Shown piece by piece: positions 1-7,650 of a DNA stretch of 64,000 nt (within the stretch, counting starts at the first letter, position 1; every line of letters starts with the position of its first letter). A program made the position numbers and the translations under genes. The stretch is from the NCBI RefSeq assembly GCF_047731265.1, contig NZ_CP159835.1, positions 1,860,001 through 1,924,000 on the forward strand. Reading direction: 5' to 3'. The notes under the pieces are model-generated. The model searched no databases. It was not told where the DNA came from and saw nothing but the letters and a program-made list of their open reading frames with translations. Source of the DNA: Patiriisocius sp047731265. GTDB taxonomy: Bacteria; Bacteroidota; Bacteroidia; Flavobacteriales; Flavobacteriaceae.

Positions 1-491
1 CAACCTATCTATGTACCTTAAAAAATGGCGATACCATTTCGGCACGTATTGAAAAGAATGCGAAGTTTCATTTTCCGAAACAAGCTTCATCGGTATGGCT
101 CATTGCTAATGGTACCGGAATTGCTCCTTATTTAGGAATGCTCAATGAAAATCATAAAACACCTGTGCAATTAACCTGGGGAGGAAGAATAGAAGCTTCT
201 TTTGATTGTTATCGACCGTTTTTGGAAAGTAAACTTTTGCCAAAACAAGTAATTCCTTACCAATTAGCATTATCACAAACAAAAGATAAAATATATGTAC
301 AAGATGTTTTATTAGACCAACAAACCGAAGTAGCGAAAACACTCAAAAACGGTGGGGTTTTTATGTTGTGCGGCTCCATGGCAATGCAGTATGCTGTGCT
401 AGATACTTTAGAGGGAATTACAGCGACTCATTTACAACAACCTTTGAGTGATTTTGAAAATAATGGGCAACTCCTAATGGATTGCTACTAA
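1..491 (+). CDS. CysJ-like flavoprotein reductase, C-terminal part (5' end outside window)
   Basis: The frame is open from base 3, so the gene begins before the window. The visible part is the NADP(H)-binding half of a ferredoxin-NADP reductase-like module: the motif ANGTGIAPYLGM is the glycine/proline-rich pyrophosphate-binding loop, and the CGS-x-AMQ stretch near the C-terminus is the usual nicotinamide-side motif. Such modules occur in sulfite reductase flavoprotein subunits (CysJ) and in PepSY/FNR fusion proteins of Flavobacteriia, and the visible part cannot separate these. The nearby cysQ-C-D-N operon makes a sulfate-assimilation role attractive, but that is inference from context. The last codons end just before the next small gene. 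Confidence 0.7.
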   Translation, partial: TYLCTLKNGDTISARIEKNAKFHFPKQASSVWLIANGTGIAPYLGMLNENHKTPVQLTWGGRIEASFDCYRPFLESKLLPKQVIPYQLALSQTKDKIYVQDVLLDQQTEVAKTLKNGGVFMLCGSMAMQYAVLDTLEGITATHLQQPLSDFENNGQLLMDCY

Positions 492-502
492 AAAGAAAAT
501 TA

Positions 503-856
503 ATGTGTCATCAAATAAAAACTATCGCTAAAAATTGTAATGGTCAGCTTTCTTATTGTAAGAGATGTAAAGTATACCATTTGGCGTTTAATAACATCTA
601 TCTGGAACTAACTAAAAAAGAGATGTTATCTTTTCAAGAGTATGTTTCAGAAATAGATATTGAATATTGGGAAACGAAATATGATTCAATGCCTATAAAA
701 CGAAAAATAGTAATCAATACATTACAGAGTGGTCTATCGATGATATTCAATCGGTCAGAGTTAGATTCCTTGAAAGATTTATTATCCAAGAATACAAAAA
801 GCGTGAACGATACGCTTACCGTATCAGATATTGATTATATTTTGTTTTTGAATTAA
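503..856 (+). CDS. Small conserved protein, DUF6686-like
   Basis: This is a protein of about 117 residues. I chose the ATG at 503, which gives an MCHQIKT start typical of this flavobacterial family; an upstream in-frame ATG at 482 overlaps the preceding gene. It has Cys19-x-x-Cys22 and His26 near the N-terminus, followed by an NNI-hydrophobic stretch, which resembles DUF6686 proteins from memory. No function is known. It sits directly behind the reductase gene and could be cotranscribed with it. Confidence 0.55.
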   Translation: MCHQIKTIAKNCNGQLSYCKRCKVYHLAFNNIYLELTKKEMLSFQEYVSEIDIEYWETKYDSMPIKRKIVINTLQSGLSMIFNRSELDSLKDLLSKNTKSVNDTLTVSDIDYILFLN

Positions 857-872
857 TTTTATTTTTTTATTT

Positions 873-1502
873 TTATTTTGTCGACACTATTATCGCTCCC
901 ACAATTTTCGTCAATCCACCTGCCCGTTGCAGCTTCCCTATTTTAATAATAGGAGGAGGGGTTCTTTTTAGTTTTCTCACACTTTCAATTTTTCTGCCAG
1001 CAAACTCAATGTTTGTAATTCCATACCAATAATTAGCAATGTCAGGTCTAAGGTGAATACTTACATCAATTGGTGCTGCAATATTTGGCTGAGAATAGGA
1101 GACTCCAGTAATGGTCCAACCTTTATTATATATCCAATCTTCCCTATAGGTAGTATCACAATACGTTAAACCGTTAGATATTAAAGTTTTATTTATAAGA
1201 TTTTGATGAACGAATGATTCCAATAAGTCCTCATAATTATTAATGTCTAAGCCAGAATTTTCAATAAAATCCTGATTGACGATATCTACGAAAAGAACAT
1301 TAGCATTGAATTGCCAATTACTTAAATCTTGATTAAAAGCAGAGGCATTGCTAAACATATGCCCCATATTAGTAGCATTACTCACATCCCAACGGCCTAG
1401 ATCTTGATTAAATGAGCTAGCTCCACTAAGCATTCCAGCTATTTTAGTTACAATACTAACATCCCAATTTCCAAGATCTTGATTAAAATCAGTTGCATTC
1501 CA
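873..1502 (-). pseudogene. BspA-like leucine-rich repeat surface protein, 5'-truncated
   Basis: The translated remnant begins with three tandem copies of a repeat of about 25 residues built around FNQDLxxWDVSxxTxMxxM, the signature of BspA/DUF285 surface proteins. About 140 residues without repeats follow. There is no signal peptide or start: the repeat array is cut off where the sequence joins a 64-bp element that also occurs upstream of upxY. The apparent Met at the very start is encoded by that junction, not by the original gene. Intact family members are usually several hundred residues with many more repeats. It is probably a non-functional relic of a secreted adhesin-like protein. Confidence 0.7.
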
Positions 1503-1561
1503 AAAAATACCAAACAAAATTCACCTTTTAATACCTGTGATTGCGGTTTCCCGTAATGTAT
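1498..1561 (+). repeat. 64-bp direct repeat, copy 1
   Basis: This segment matches 2001-2064 with only a few differences. It joins the truncated BspA-like gene on one side to an internal fragment of upxY on the other. It ends in an imperfect version of the inverted repeat described in copy 2. Confidence 0.85.
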
Positions 1562-1818
1562 GAAAGTTTTCTTCCATTGATTACAGAGATGAGGCAATGG
1601 TCTGATAGAAATAAAAAAGTAAAAACCCCGCTTATAAAATCCTACGTTTTTGTAAAAGTCAAGAAAAAAGAACTGGCTCCAATATATGCTATTCCGGGGG
1701 TTGTTGCGGTTTTAAAACATTTAGGAGAACCTGCAATTGTAACAGATGTTGAAATTAACAACTTAAAAATAATAACCAATCGTAGTGATGCTACAAAAGT
1801 AGTGCAGCCTTTTAACCT
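1559..1818 (+). pseudogene. Internal fragment of UpxY/NusG-like antiterminator gene
   Basis: This stretch is almost identical to 2390-2647 inside the intact upxY gene downstream. It begins in the middle of the NGN domain (at the ESFLPLITEMRQW segment) and ends just before the KOW linker, after which the sequence is unrelated. It lacks the first 34 codons and the whole KOW domain, so it is a dead duplicate. The upstream flank is the 64-bp repeat, which normally lies about 325 bp before this point; the join looks like an internal deletion in a duplicated copy at a 3-base TAT overlap. Confidence 0.85.
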
Positions 1819-2000
1819 ACTTAGCATCTTATTGATTTGCAATGCGTTACAGGTTGATCGTTTTTTTTTAGCACGTAAAAATGAACTTTTCCTACTCTTT
1901 TTTGTTGTTTTGCATAATTATTATTCCCCTAGTTTTTGATCAAATATTCAAACTGTTTTGTATATTTGATATATGTGGTATACTGTTTAAAATCAGTATA

Positions 2001-2064
2001 TTCCAAAAAATACCAAACAAAATTCACCTTTTAATACTTGTAATTACGGTTTCCCGTAATGTAT
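2001..2064 (+). repeat. 64-bp direct repeat, copy 2
   Basis: This is the second copy of the element at 1498-1561. It lies about 220 bp upstream of intact upxY, so it is probably the original position and part of the leader region of the EPS locus. Confidence 0.85.
2043..2060. promoter_or_regulatory. Inverted repeat ATTACGG-TTTC-CCGTAAT, possible operator
   Basis: There are two perfect 7-bp arms around a 4-base centre, located upstream of the antiterminator gene that heads the polysaccharide locus. The matching site in the truncated copy (1543-1560) carries a substitution in one arm. It could bind a dimeric regulator or form a small hairpin in the leader; there is no direct evidence for either. 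Confidence 0.35.
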
Positions 2065-2285
2065 TATAGTTTGATACCTTTAGTTTTACCTCCAATTAAA
2101 ATATCCCCCAAAATTTTAGTTTGTACTCCCATGTATTTAATATAATACAGGACGCTAAACGAATATTCAAATAAAATATTTCCACCATTAATAATATGGG
2201 ATTGAGAGCGGCGAAGCCATGGAATTCTTTACTCGCTCAATTACATATAGTCAAAGCAATTTTAATGAATAATAAGTCCTAGGCA

Positions 2286-2813
2286 ATGTATGTTTTAAAG
2301 AAAAATTTAAAACCAAAGCAATGGTTTGCCATTTATACAAAATCAAGATCTGAGGCAAAGGTTTGCGAAAGATTAATGGATGCTGGGTATGAAAGTTTTC
2401 TTCCATTGATTACAGAGATGAGGCAATGGTCTGATAGAAATAAAAAAGTAAAAACCCCGCTTATAAAATCCTACGTTTTTGTAAAAGTCAAGAAAAAAGA
2501 ACTGGCTCCAATATATGCTATTCCGGGGGTTGTTGCGGTTTTAAAACATTTAGGAGAACCTGCAATTGTAACAGATGTTGAAATTAACAACTTAAAAATA
2601 ATAACCAATAGTAGTGATGCTACAAAAGCACTGCAGCCTTTTAACCTAAAAAATGGAAAGCCAGTGCAAGTGATTCAAGGTCCCTTTAAAGGTTTAATTG
2701 CGGTATACTTATCAAATAGTGGTAAGCACAGAGTGATTGTAAAAGTAGAAGCCTTAAATAGTCTTACTGAAATCACCTTACCCTTAAGTCATATTGAGAG
2801 AATTACACAATAA
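2286..2813 (+). CDS. UpxY/NusG-family transcription antiterminator
   Basis: This is a specialised NusG paralogue of 175 residues. Residues 10-105 form the NGN domain that contacts RNA polymerase (WFAIYTKSRSEAKVCERL, and the TPLIKSYVFVKV strand). Residues 120-170 form a KOW domain (NGKPVQVIQGPFKGL). In Bacteroidetes such UpxY proteins are the first genes of capsule/EPS loci and let polymerase read through the long operon; that role fits its position before roughly 33 kb of same-strand polysaccharide genes. A truncated duplicate lies just upstream. Confidence 0.88.
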   Translation: MYVLKKNLKPKQWFAIYTKSRSEAKVCERLMDAGYESFLPLITEMRQWSDRNKKVKTPLIKSYVFVKVKKKELAPIYAIPGVVAVLKHLGEPAIVTDVEINNLKIITNSSDATKALQPFNLKNGKPVQVIQGPFKGLIAVYLSNSGKHRVIVKVEALNSLTEITLPLSHIERITQ

Positions 2814-2933
2814 AACATTATGGCTTGTTATTCGTGATTCGCAAGGCGTAAATCGCCAGTGGTGAAATGAGAATTTATTTTGTAAGCTATTAATCATTAA
2901 TCACTAATCACTTAAAACGTAAAACCAAAAACA

Positions 2934-3506
2934 ATGAAATACTTTGCACACGAAACAGCGGTAATCGATGAAGGCTGCATTATAGGTGATCATACCAAAG
3001 TTTGGCATTTTAGTCATATAATGAATAATTGTGAAATCGGAGAAAATTGTAACATTGGTCAAAATGTAGTCGTGTCACCAGGAGTTATTTTGGGGAATAA
3101 TGTCAAAGTTCAAAATAATGTTTCTATTTATGAGGGTGTTACTTGCGATGAGGATGTTTTTTTAGGTCCGTCTATGGTTTTTACCAATATCACAAACCCC
3201 AGAAGTGCTGTCGTAAGAAAAGGACAATATGCTAAGACGCAAGTGGGGAAAGGAGCTAGTATAGGGGCCAATGCAACGATTGTTTGCGGGCATAACTTAG
3301 GTGAATTTTCTTTTGTTGGAGCGGGTGCAGTCGTTACTAAAACAGTGTTAGCCTACGCCTTGGTTGTAGGTAACCCCGCAAAACAAATTGGTTGGGTAAG
3401 TGAATATGGCCATCGCTTAGCATTTAATAAGCAGGGAATTGCTATTTGTAAAGAAAGTACACAAGAATATTTATTAGAGAACGATAGCGTAAAACGTATA
3501 AAGTAG
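2934..3506 (+). CDS. WbpD/WlbB-like sugar N-acetyltransferase
   Basis: The protein has 190 residues built almost entirely of hexapeptide repeats (CEIGENCNIGQNVVV, VKVQNNVSIYEGV, GASIGANATIV), the left-handed beta-helix fold of acyltransferases. The order of motifs and the end (VVGNPAKQIGWVSEYGHRL) match UDP-2-acetamido-3-amino-2,3-dideoxyglucuronate N-acetyltransferases (WbpD/WlbB), which acetylate the 3-amino group of a UDP-linked diaminouronic acid. The wbpB-like dehydrogenase 120 bp downstream belongs to the same pathway. The required WbpE-type aminotransferase is not adjacent; the DegT protein at 13227 is the only candidate in the window. Confidence 0.82.
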   Translation: MKYFAHETAVIDEGCIIGDHTKVWHFSHIMNNCEIGENCNIGQNVVVSPGVILGNNVKVQNNVSIYEGVTCDEDVFLGPSMVFTNITNPRSAVVRKGQYAKTQVGKGASIGANATIVCGHNLGEFSFVGAGAVVTKTVLAYALVVGNPAKQIGWVSEYGHRLAFNKQGIAICKESTQEYLLENDSVKRIK

Positions 3507-3523
3507 ATAAAAATGAAACGAGC

Positions 3524-3619
3524 ATGTTAAAGTTTTTATCATCTAAGGGAATGATTAATGGCGAACAGCAGGCGTTTGCCGAGCTTATCGAAGTATTACC
3601 ATTAAAAAATAAAACTTAA
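3524..3619 (+). CDS. 31-codon reading frame between wbpD- and wbpB-like genes
   Basis: It has an ATG start, a TAA stop 4 bases before the next gene, and an amphipathic sequence ending in FAELIEVLPLKNKT. I recognise no family. It may be the C-terminal remnant of a deleted enzyme gene, since this part of the locus is full of such remnants, or a chance frame. Confidence 0.25.
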   Translation: MLKFLSSKGMINGEQQAFAELIEVLPLKNKT

Positions 3620-3623
3620 GCAC

Positions 3624-4595
3624 ATGAAAAAGTTTGCAATAATAGGAGCTGCTGGATATATTGCTCCAAGACACATGAAAGCTATTAAAGAAACTGGTAA
3701 TACACTCGTTGCGGCTCTCGATCCATATGATGGAATAGGTATTATGGACAGTAACTTTCCGGAGGCTAATTTTTTTACTGAATTTGAACGCTTTGATAGA
3801 TTTGTTGATAAATGGTCTAGAAAAAATGGTTGTAAAATTGATTTCATTTCGATTTGCTCACCAAATTATCTGCACGATTCACATATAAGATTTGCTTTAA
3901 AAAGTGGAGCTGACGTAATTTGTGAAAAACCGCTGGTTTTGAATCCCTGGAATATTGAACAATTAGAAGAAATTGAGAAAGAAACGGGAAAAAAAACAAA
4001 TAATATTTTTCAGCTTCGATTGCATCCTTCAATGGTTGCTTTGAAACAAAAAGTACAAAATGAATTAAAAGTGAACCCATCAAAAGTGTATGATATAGAT
4101 TTAACATACCTAACTTCAAGAGGCAAATGGTATTTTGTTTCTTGGAAAGGAGATATGTCTAAATCTGGAGGAATTGCTACCAATATTGGCGTTCATTTTT
4201 ATGACATGCTTTGCTGGATATTTGGTGATGTTATAGAAAATGTGGTTCATTTAAAAACACCCTATACGAATGCTGGAGGTTTGATACTAAAACATGCCAA
4301 TGTTCGATGGTTTCTATCTGTAAATCAAAACTATTTACCCCTCAAAGTGAAGTTAGCAGGGCAAACCACTTTCAGATCTATTGTGGTAGATGGTGAAGAA
4401 ATAGAATTTAGTGGGGGCTTTGCAGATTTGCACACTAGAAGCTATGAAGAAATTTTAAAAGGAAATGGATTCGGTCTAAGCGAGGCCTATAGTTCGGTCG
4501 AAACAGTATCTACCATAAGAAACCTAGCCCCTATAGGATTAAACGGGGAATACCATCCATTTTGTAAAAAAGTGATTGCTAAAACATACATTTGA
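3624..4595 (+). CDS. Gfo/Idh/MocA oxidoreductase, WbpB/WlbA-like
   Basis: This NAD-dependent sugar dehydrogenase has 323 residues. The N-terminal Rossmann fold is shown by IIGAAGYIAPRH (6-17) and the family signature EKP (101-103). The C-terminal domain holds GGIATNIGVHFYD (182-194), with the histidine used for catalysis in this family. WbpB/WlbA oxidises C3 of UDP-N-acetylglucosaminuronate, the step preceding transamination and WbpD acetylation. A 5'-truncated near-copy occurs at 9853-10668, so this gene has been a recombination partner within the locus. Confidence 0.85.
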   Translation: MKKFAIIGAAGYIAPRHMKAIKETGNTLVAALDPYDGIGIMDSNFPEANFFTEFERFDRFVDKWSRKNGCKIDFISICSPNYLHDSHIRFALKSGADVICEKPLVLNPWNIEQLEEIEKETGKKTNNIFQLRLHPSMVALKQKVQNELKVNPSKVYDIDLTYLTSRGKWYFVSWKGDMSKSGGIATNIGVHFYDMLCWIFGDVIENVVHLKTPYTNAGGLILKHANVRWFLSVNQNYLPLKVKLAGQTTFRSIVVDGEEIEFSGGFADLHTRSYEEILKGNGFGLSEAYSSVETVSTIRNLAPIGLNGEYHPFCKKVIAKTYI

Positions 4596-4607
4596 ACAAT
4601 AAATATC

Positions 4608-4763
4608 TTGAAAATTATCGCAATTATAGGCTATAGTTTTAAAGGCCCTTTGCTTTCTTTGTAAATAGTTCACGATATACGCAATGCGGGGCTGTTTCCT
4701 TTAAAAGGAGGTTATCATCCCTTGGTAAAACATAAATTTACTAAACATCCTTTTTTAAAATGA
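4608..4763 (+). pseudogene. Remnants: start of a UDP-GlcNAc 2-epimerase gene and end of a second Gfo/Idh gene
   Basis: Right after the wbpB-like gene, TTG-started codons read LKIIAIIGYSFKG and then stop; this matches the first residues of the epimerase remnant at 10681 (LKIITIIGVRPQFIK). From about 4665 another frame reads VHDIRNAGLFPLKGGYHPLV and ends in TGA inside the cysQ start. That resembles the C-terminus of Gfo/Idh sugar dehydrogenases of the neighbouring type (compare TIRNLAPIGLNGEYHPF). Two genes have therefore been deleted down to their ends here. Confidence 0.6.
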
Positions 4764-5560
4764 TAAATGATAATCTTAAAATAGCTATTATGGCAAGCTT
4801 AGAAGCGGGAAAAGTGATCATGGAATTGTATGACACCGCTTTCGATGTTGAACTAAAAGAGGATAAATCGCCATTAACCGAAGCAGACAAAAGAGCTAAT
4901 GATATTATAAATTCTTATTTAGTAAACACAGCGTTTCCTGTAATTTCTGAAGAAAATAAACAAACAGATTATCAAGTAAGAAAGTGTTGGGAAACCTGTT
5001 GGATTGTGGACCCGGTAGATGGCACAAAAGAGTTTATAAAGCGCAATGGTGAGTTTACAGTAAATATTGCATTAGTAACAAATGGCAAACCAGAAATAGG
5101 GGTTATTTATGTACCAGCAACGAAAACAATTTATGTTGCAAATGTAAATACAAACCAAGCGTTTAAAACGCAGCTAGAGTCTCATGATGCTTCTTTAGAA
5201 GAGGTTATAAATTCAGCAACATTTTTACAACCTAAAACAAAAGAATCTAACACTGTTCAAATAGTAGGCAGTCGCTCTCATATGAGTCAAGAGACATTAG
5301 AATTTGTTGAAGCTACTAAAAAGAGAGGTAAAGTAGTTGAGGTAGTTTCTAAAGGAAGCTCGCTAAAATTCTGTTTAGTGGCTGAGGGAAATGCAGACGT
5401 ATACCCAAGGTTTGCACCAACTATGGAATGGGACACTGCAGCAGGACAAGCAATTTGCAATGCTGTGGGAATAGATGTAATTTCGCAAGAAACAACAGAG
5501 CCACTTTTATATAACAAAGAAAGCCTACTTAATCCTTGGTTTTTAGTCTCTAGAAATTAA
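4760..5560 (+). CDS. cysQ: 3'(2'),5'-bisphosphate nucleotidase CysQ
   Basis: CysQ hydrolyses PAP (and PAPS) to AMP (APS), clearing the inhibitory by-product of PAPS use. The 266-residue protein has all the metal-binding motifs of the inositol monophosphatase-like superfamily: SPLTEAD (37-43), SEE (63-65), DPVDGTKEF (84-92) and WDT (224-226). It is the first gene of a tight operon, 3 bp before the DUF2061 gene and followed by cysC, cysD and cysN, so it is dedicated to PAPS metabolism in the cytoplasm. Confidence 0.93.
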   Translation: MINDNLKIAIMASLEAGKVIMELYDTAFDVELKEDKSPLTEADKRANDIINSYLVNTAFPVISEENKQTDYQVRKCWETCWIVDPVDGTKEFIKRNGEFTVNIALVTNGKPEIGVIYVPATKTIYVANVNTNQAFKTQLESHDASLEEVINSATFLQPKTKESNTVQIVGSRSHMSQETLEFVEATKKRGKVVEVVSKGSSLKFCLVAEGNADVYPRFAPTMEWDTAAGQAICNAVGIDVISQETTEPLLYNKESLLNPWFLVSRN

Positions 5561-5563
5561 ATA

Positions 5564-6028
5564 ATGGCAATTTTAAAAAAATCATCACACATACGCAGTG
5601 TTTTAAAAGGGTTTTCTTGGCGTGTTTTAGCCACTACAGATACCATTTTAGTTGTTCTACTTGTGACTTGTTTATTAGGAAACTGTAGTATCGAAGGTGC
5701 TATTAAAATTGGTGCATCAGAGTTTTTATTTAAATTAGCGATCTTTTATTTTCACGAGCGGATTTGGTTACTATACCTTGGTAAACAAGCAACATCAAGC
5801 AAAGAAATATTATACAAATCTATTTCATGGCGAATGCTAGCTACTGCAAGCACCTTTGTTATTTCAGGAATAATATTGAATGATTTTGGACAGGTAGCGA
5901 TGTACGTCGCTGCTGTTGAGTTTGTCACTAAATTTGTTTTATATTACGTTCATGAAAAGATGTGGTTGAGGTTACCCTTAGGGAAAATTAGAAGCTTTTT
6001 TTTTGTAGATAATATTTGTAGAAATTAA
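5564..6028 (+). CDS. DUF2061 membrane protein (two tandem domains)
   Basis: The protein of 154 residues has two copies of the DUF2061 pattern: KGFSWRVLATTDT...EFLFKLAIFYFHERIW and KSISWRMLATAST...EFVTKFVLYYVHEKMW. Each copy provides about two membrane helices. Its function is unknown, but in many marine bacteria the family is found inside cysC/cysD/cysN operons, as here, so a role in sulfate uptake or PAPS-linked metabolism is a reasonable guess from context. Confidence 0.85.
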   Translation: MAILKKSSHIRSVLKGFSWRVLATTDTILVVLLVTCLLGNCSIEGAIKIGASEFLFKLAIFYFHERIWLLYLGKQATSSKEILYKSISWRMLATASTFVISGIILNDFGQVAMYVAAVEFVTKFVLYYVHEKMWLRLPLGKIRSFFFVDNICRN

Positions 6029-6073
6029 AACACAAATTATTGCATTAAACAATTATAAAGGTTGCGCTATTAT

Positions 6074-6673
6074 ATGAAAGAAAATATTATTCCACATAAC
6101 TATCAAGTTTCAAAAGTTGATAGACAAAAAATGAATAAGCACAAATCCTTGTTGTTGTGGTTCACAGGGCTTTCAGGATCTGGAAAATCAACCATCGCTA
6201 ATATTGTAGAACAAGAATTATATAAATTAGGGGTGAAAACTTATACCCTTGATGGAGACAATATAAGAAGTGGTATAAATAGTGATTTAACTTTTACTCC
6301 AGAGGATAGAACAGAAAATATAAGAAGAATAGCAGAAATATCCAATTTGATCCTAGATGCCGGTTTAGTGGTGTTAGCAGCATTTGTCTCTCCTTATAAA
6401 AAAGACAGAGAAAACATCAAAGACATCGTTAAAGATTTTAACTTTATCGAAATTTATATCAACACTAGCATAGAAGAATGTGAACGTAGAGATGTAAAAG
6501 GACTATACAAAAAAGCAAGAGCAGGAGAGATAAAAAACATGACTGGGGTTTCTGCAACGTACGAGGCGCCACAAAATCCTAATATTGAAATTAAAACGGA
6601 AGAAAAAACAGTTGAACAAGCAGTTCATGATATAATGAATTATATAAAACCTAAATTAAATTTTAAGCAATGA
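6074..6673 (+). CDS. cysC: Adenylyl-sulfate kinase CysC
   Basis: CysC phosphorylates APS to PAPS. In the 199-residue protein the P-loop is GLSGSGKST (32-40), DGDNIR (60-65) is the APS/DGDN motif, and FVSPYKKDR follows as in the family. I start at the ATG at 6074; a TTG four codons earlier is possible but less likely. The stop overlaps the cysD start by 4 bases (ATGA), which implies translational coupling. Confidence 0.93.
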   Translation: MKENIIPHNYQVSKVDRQKMNKHKSLLLWFTGLSGSGKSTIANIVEQELYKLGVKTYTLDGDNIRSGINSDLTFTPEDRTENIRRIAEISNLILDAGLVVLAAFVSPYKKDRENIKDIVKDFNFIEIYINTSIEECERRDVKGLYKKARAGEIKNMTGVSATYEAPQNPNIEIKTEEKTVEQAVHDIMNYIKPKLNFKQ

Positions 6674-7575
6674 ATAAGTATTACTTAAATTATTTAGATG
6701 AATTAGAAAGTGAAGCAATCTTTGTATTACGAGAAGTTTGGGCACAATTTGAAAATCCGGTTATCTTATTTTCTGGAGGAAAAGATTCTATTTTAGTAAC
6801 GCATTTAGCAAAAAAAGCGTTTTATCCATCCAAAATTCCATTTCCATTAATGCATGTAGATACAGGACATAATTTTCCTGAAACCATTAAATTTAGAGAT
6901 CAAATTATTAAAGAACTAGACGTTAAACTACTTGTAGTATCTGTCCAAGAATCTATTGATACAGGGAGGGTTGCTGAAGAGAAAGGGAAAAGTGCGACTA
7001 GAAATGCTTTACAGATTACTACATTACTAGATGCAATAGAAAGTAATAAAATTGACTGTGCTATTGGCGGAGGGAGAAGAGATGAAGAAAAGGCTAGAGC
7101 AAAAGAACGGTTTTTTTCACATAGAGACGAATTTGGGCAATGGGATCCTAAAAACCAACGACCAGAATTATGGAATATTTTTAATGGAAAACATTTTGAG
7201 GGAGAACACCTTAGAGCATTTCCAATTAGCAATTGGACGGAAATGGATGTTTGGAATTATATTAAAAGAGAAAATATTGATATACCATCTTTATACTTTG
7301 CCCACGAACGGGAAGTGGTTTGGAGGCAAAACACATGGATTCCTAACTCAGCGTTTTTAGTCCTTGAAAATCATGAAGAAGTAGTAATAAAAAAAATACG
7401 TTTTAGAACGTTAGGGGATATTACTATTACCGGAGGAGATGAATCTGAGGCAGATACATTAGAAAAAATTACTACTGAAGTTGCAGGAATGCGCAGCACA
7501 GAGAGAGGAAACAGAAGTGACGATAAACGTTCTGAATCTGCGATGGAAGACAGAAAACGCCAAGGATATTTCTAG
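6670..7575 (+). CDS. cysD: Sulfate adenylyltransferase subunit 2 CysD
   Basis: CysD is the catalytic ATP-sulfurylase subunit that makes APS from sulfate and ATP, driven by the CysN GTPase. The 301-residue protein has the N-type ATP pyrophosphatase P-loop SGGKDS (35-40), and GGGRRDEEKARAKER and the C-terminal RSTERGNRSDDK segment typical of CysD. Length is normal. It is coupled to cysC and lies 75 bp before cysN. Confidence 0.95.
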   Translation: MNKYYLNYLDELESEAIFVLREVWAQFENPVILFSGGKDSILVTHLAKKAFYPSKIPFPLMHVDTGHNFPETIKFRDQIIKELDVKLLVVSVQESIDTGRVAEEKGKSATRNALQITTLLDAIESNKIDCAIGGGRRDEEKARAKERFFSHRDEFGQWDPKNQRPELWNIFNGKHFEGEHLRAFPISNWTEMDVWNYIKRENIDIPSLYFAHEREVVWRQNTWIPNSAFLVLENHEEVVIKKIRFRTLGDITITGGDESEADTLEKITTEVAGMRSTERGNRSDDKRSESAMEDRKRQGYF

Positions 7576-7650
7576 AAATTATTAAAATAACATTGAAAAC
7601 CTGACCTGGATCGAAGTTGAACGGTCTTTTTAAGTTTCAAAAAGCAAAAA

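Larger units (their letters stand above)
1819..2285. other. Gene-poor stretch upstream of upxY
   Basis: No convincing gene is seen. It contains the second copy of the 64-bp repeat and, presumably, the promoter region of upxY and the polysaccharide locus. The AT-rich short reading frame at its left end has no recognisable product. Confidence 0.6.

Noticed and set aside
1881..2069. Hydrophobic 62-codon frame before upxY
   Set aside because: It runs through the 64-bp repeat and AT-rich DNA; no recognisable protein.
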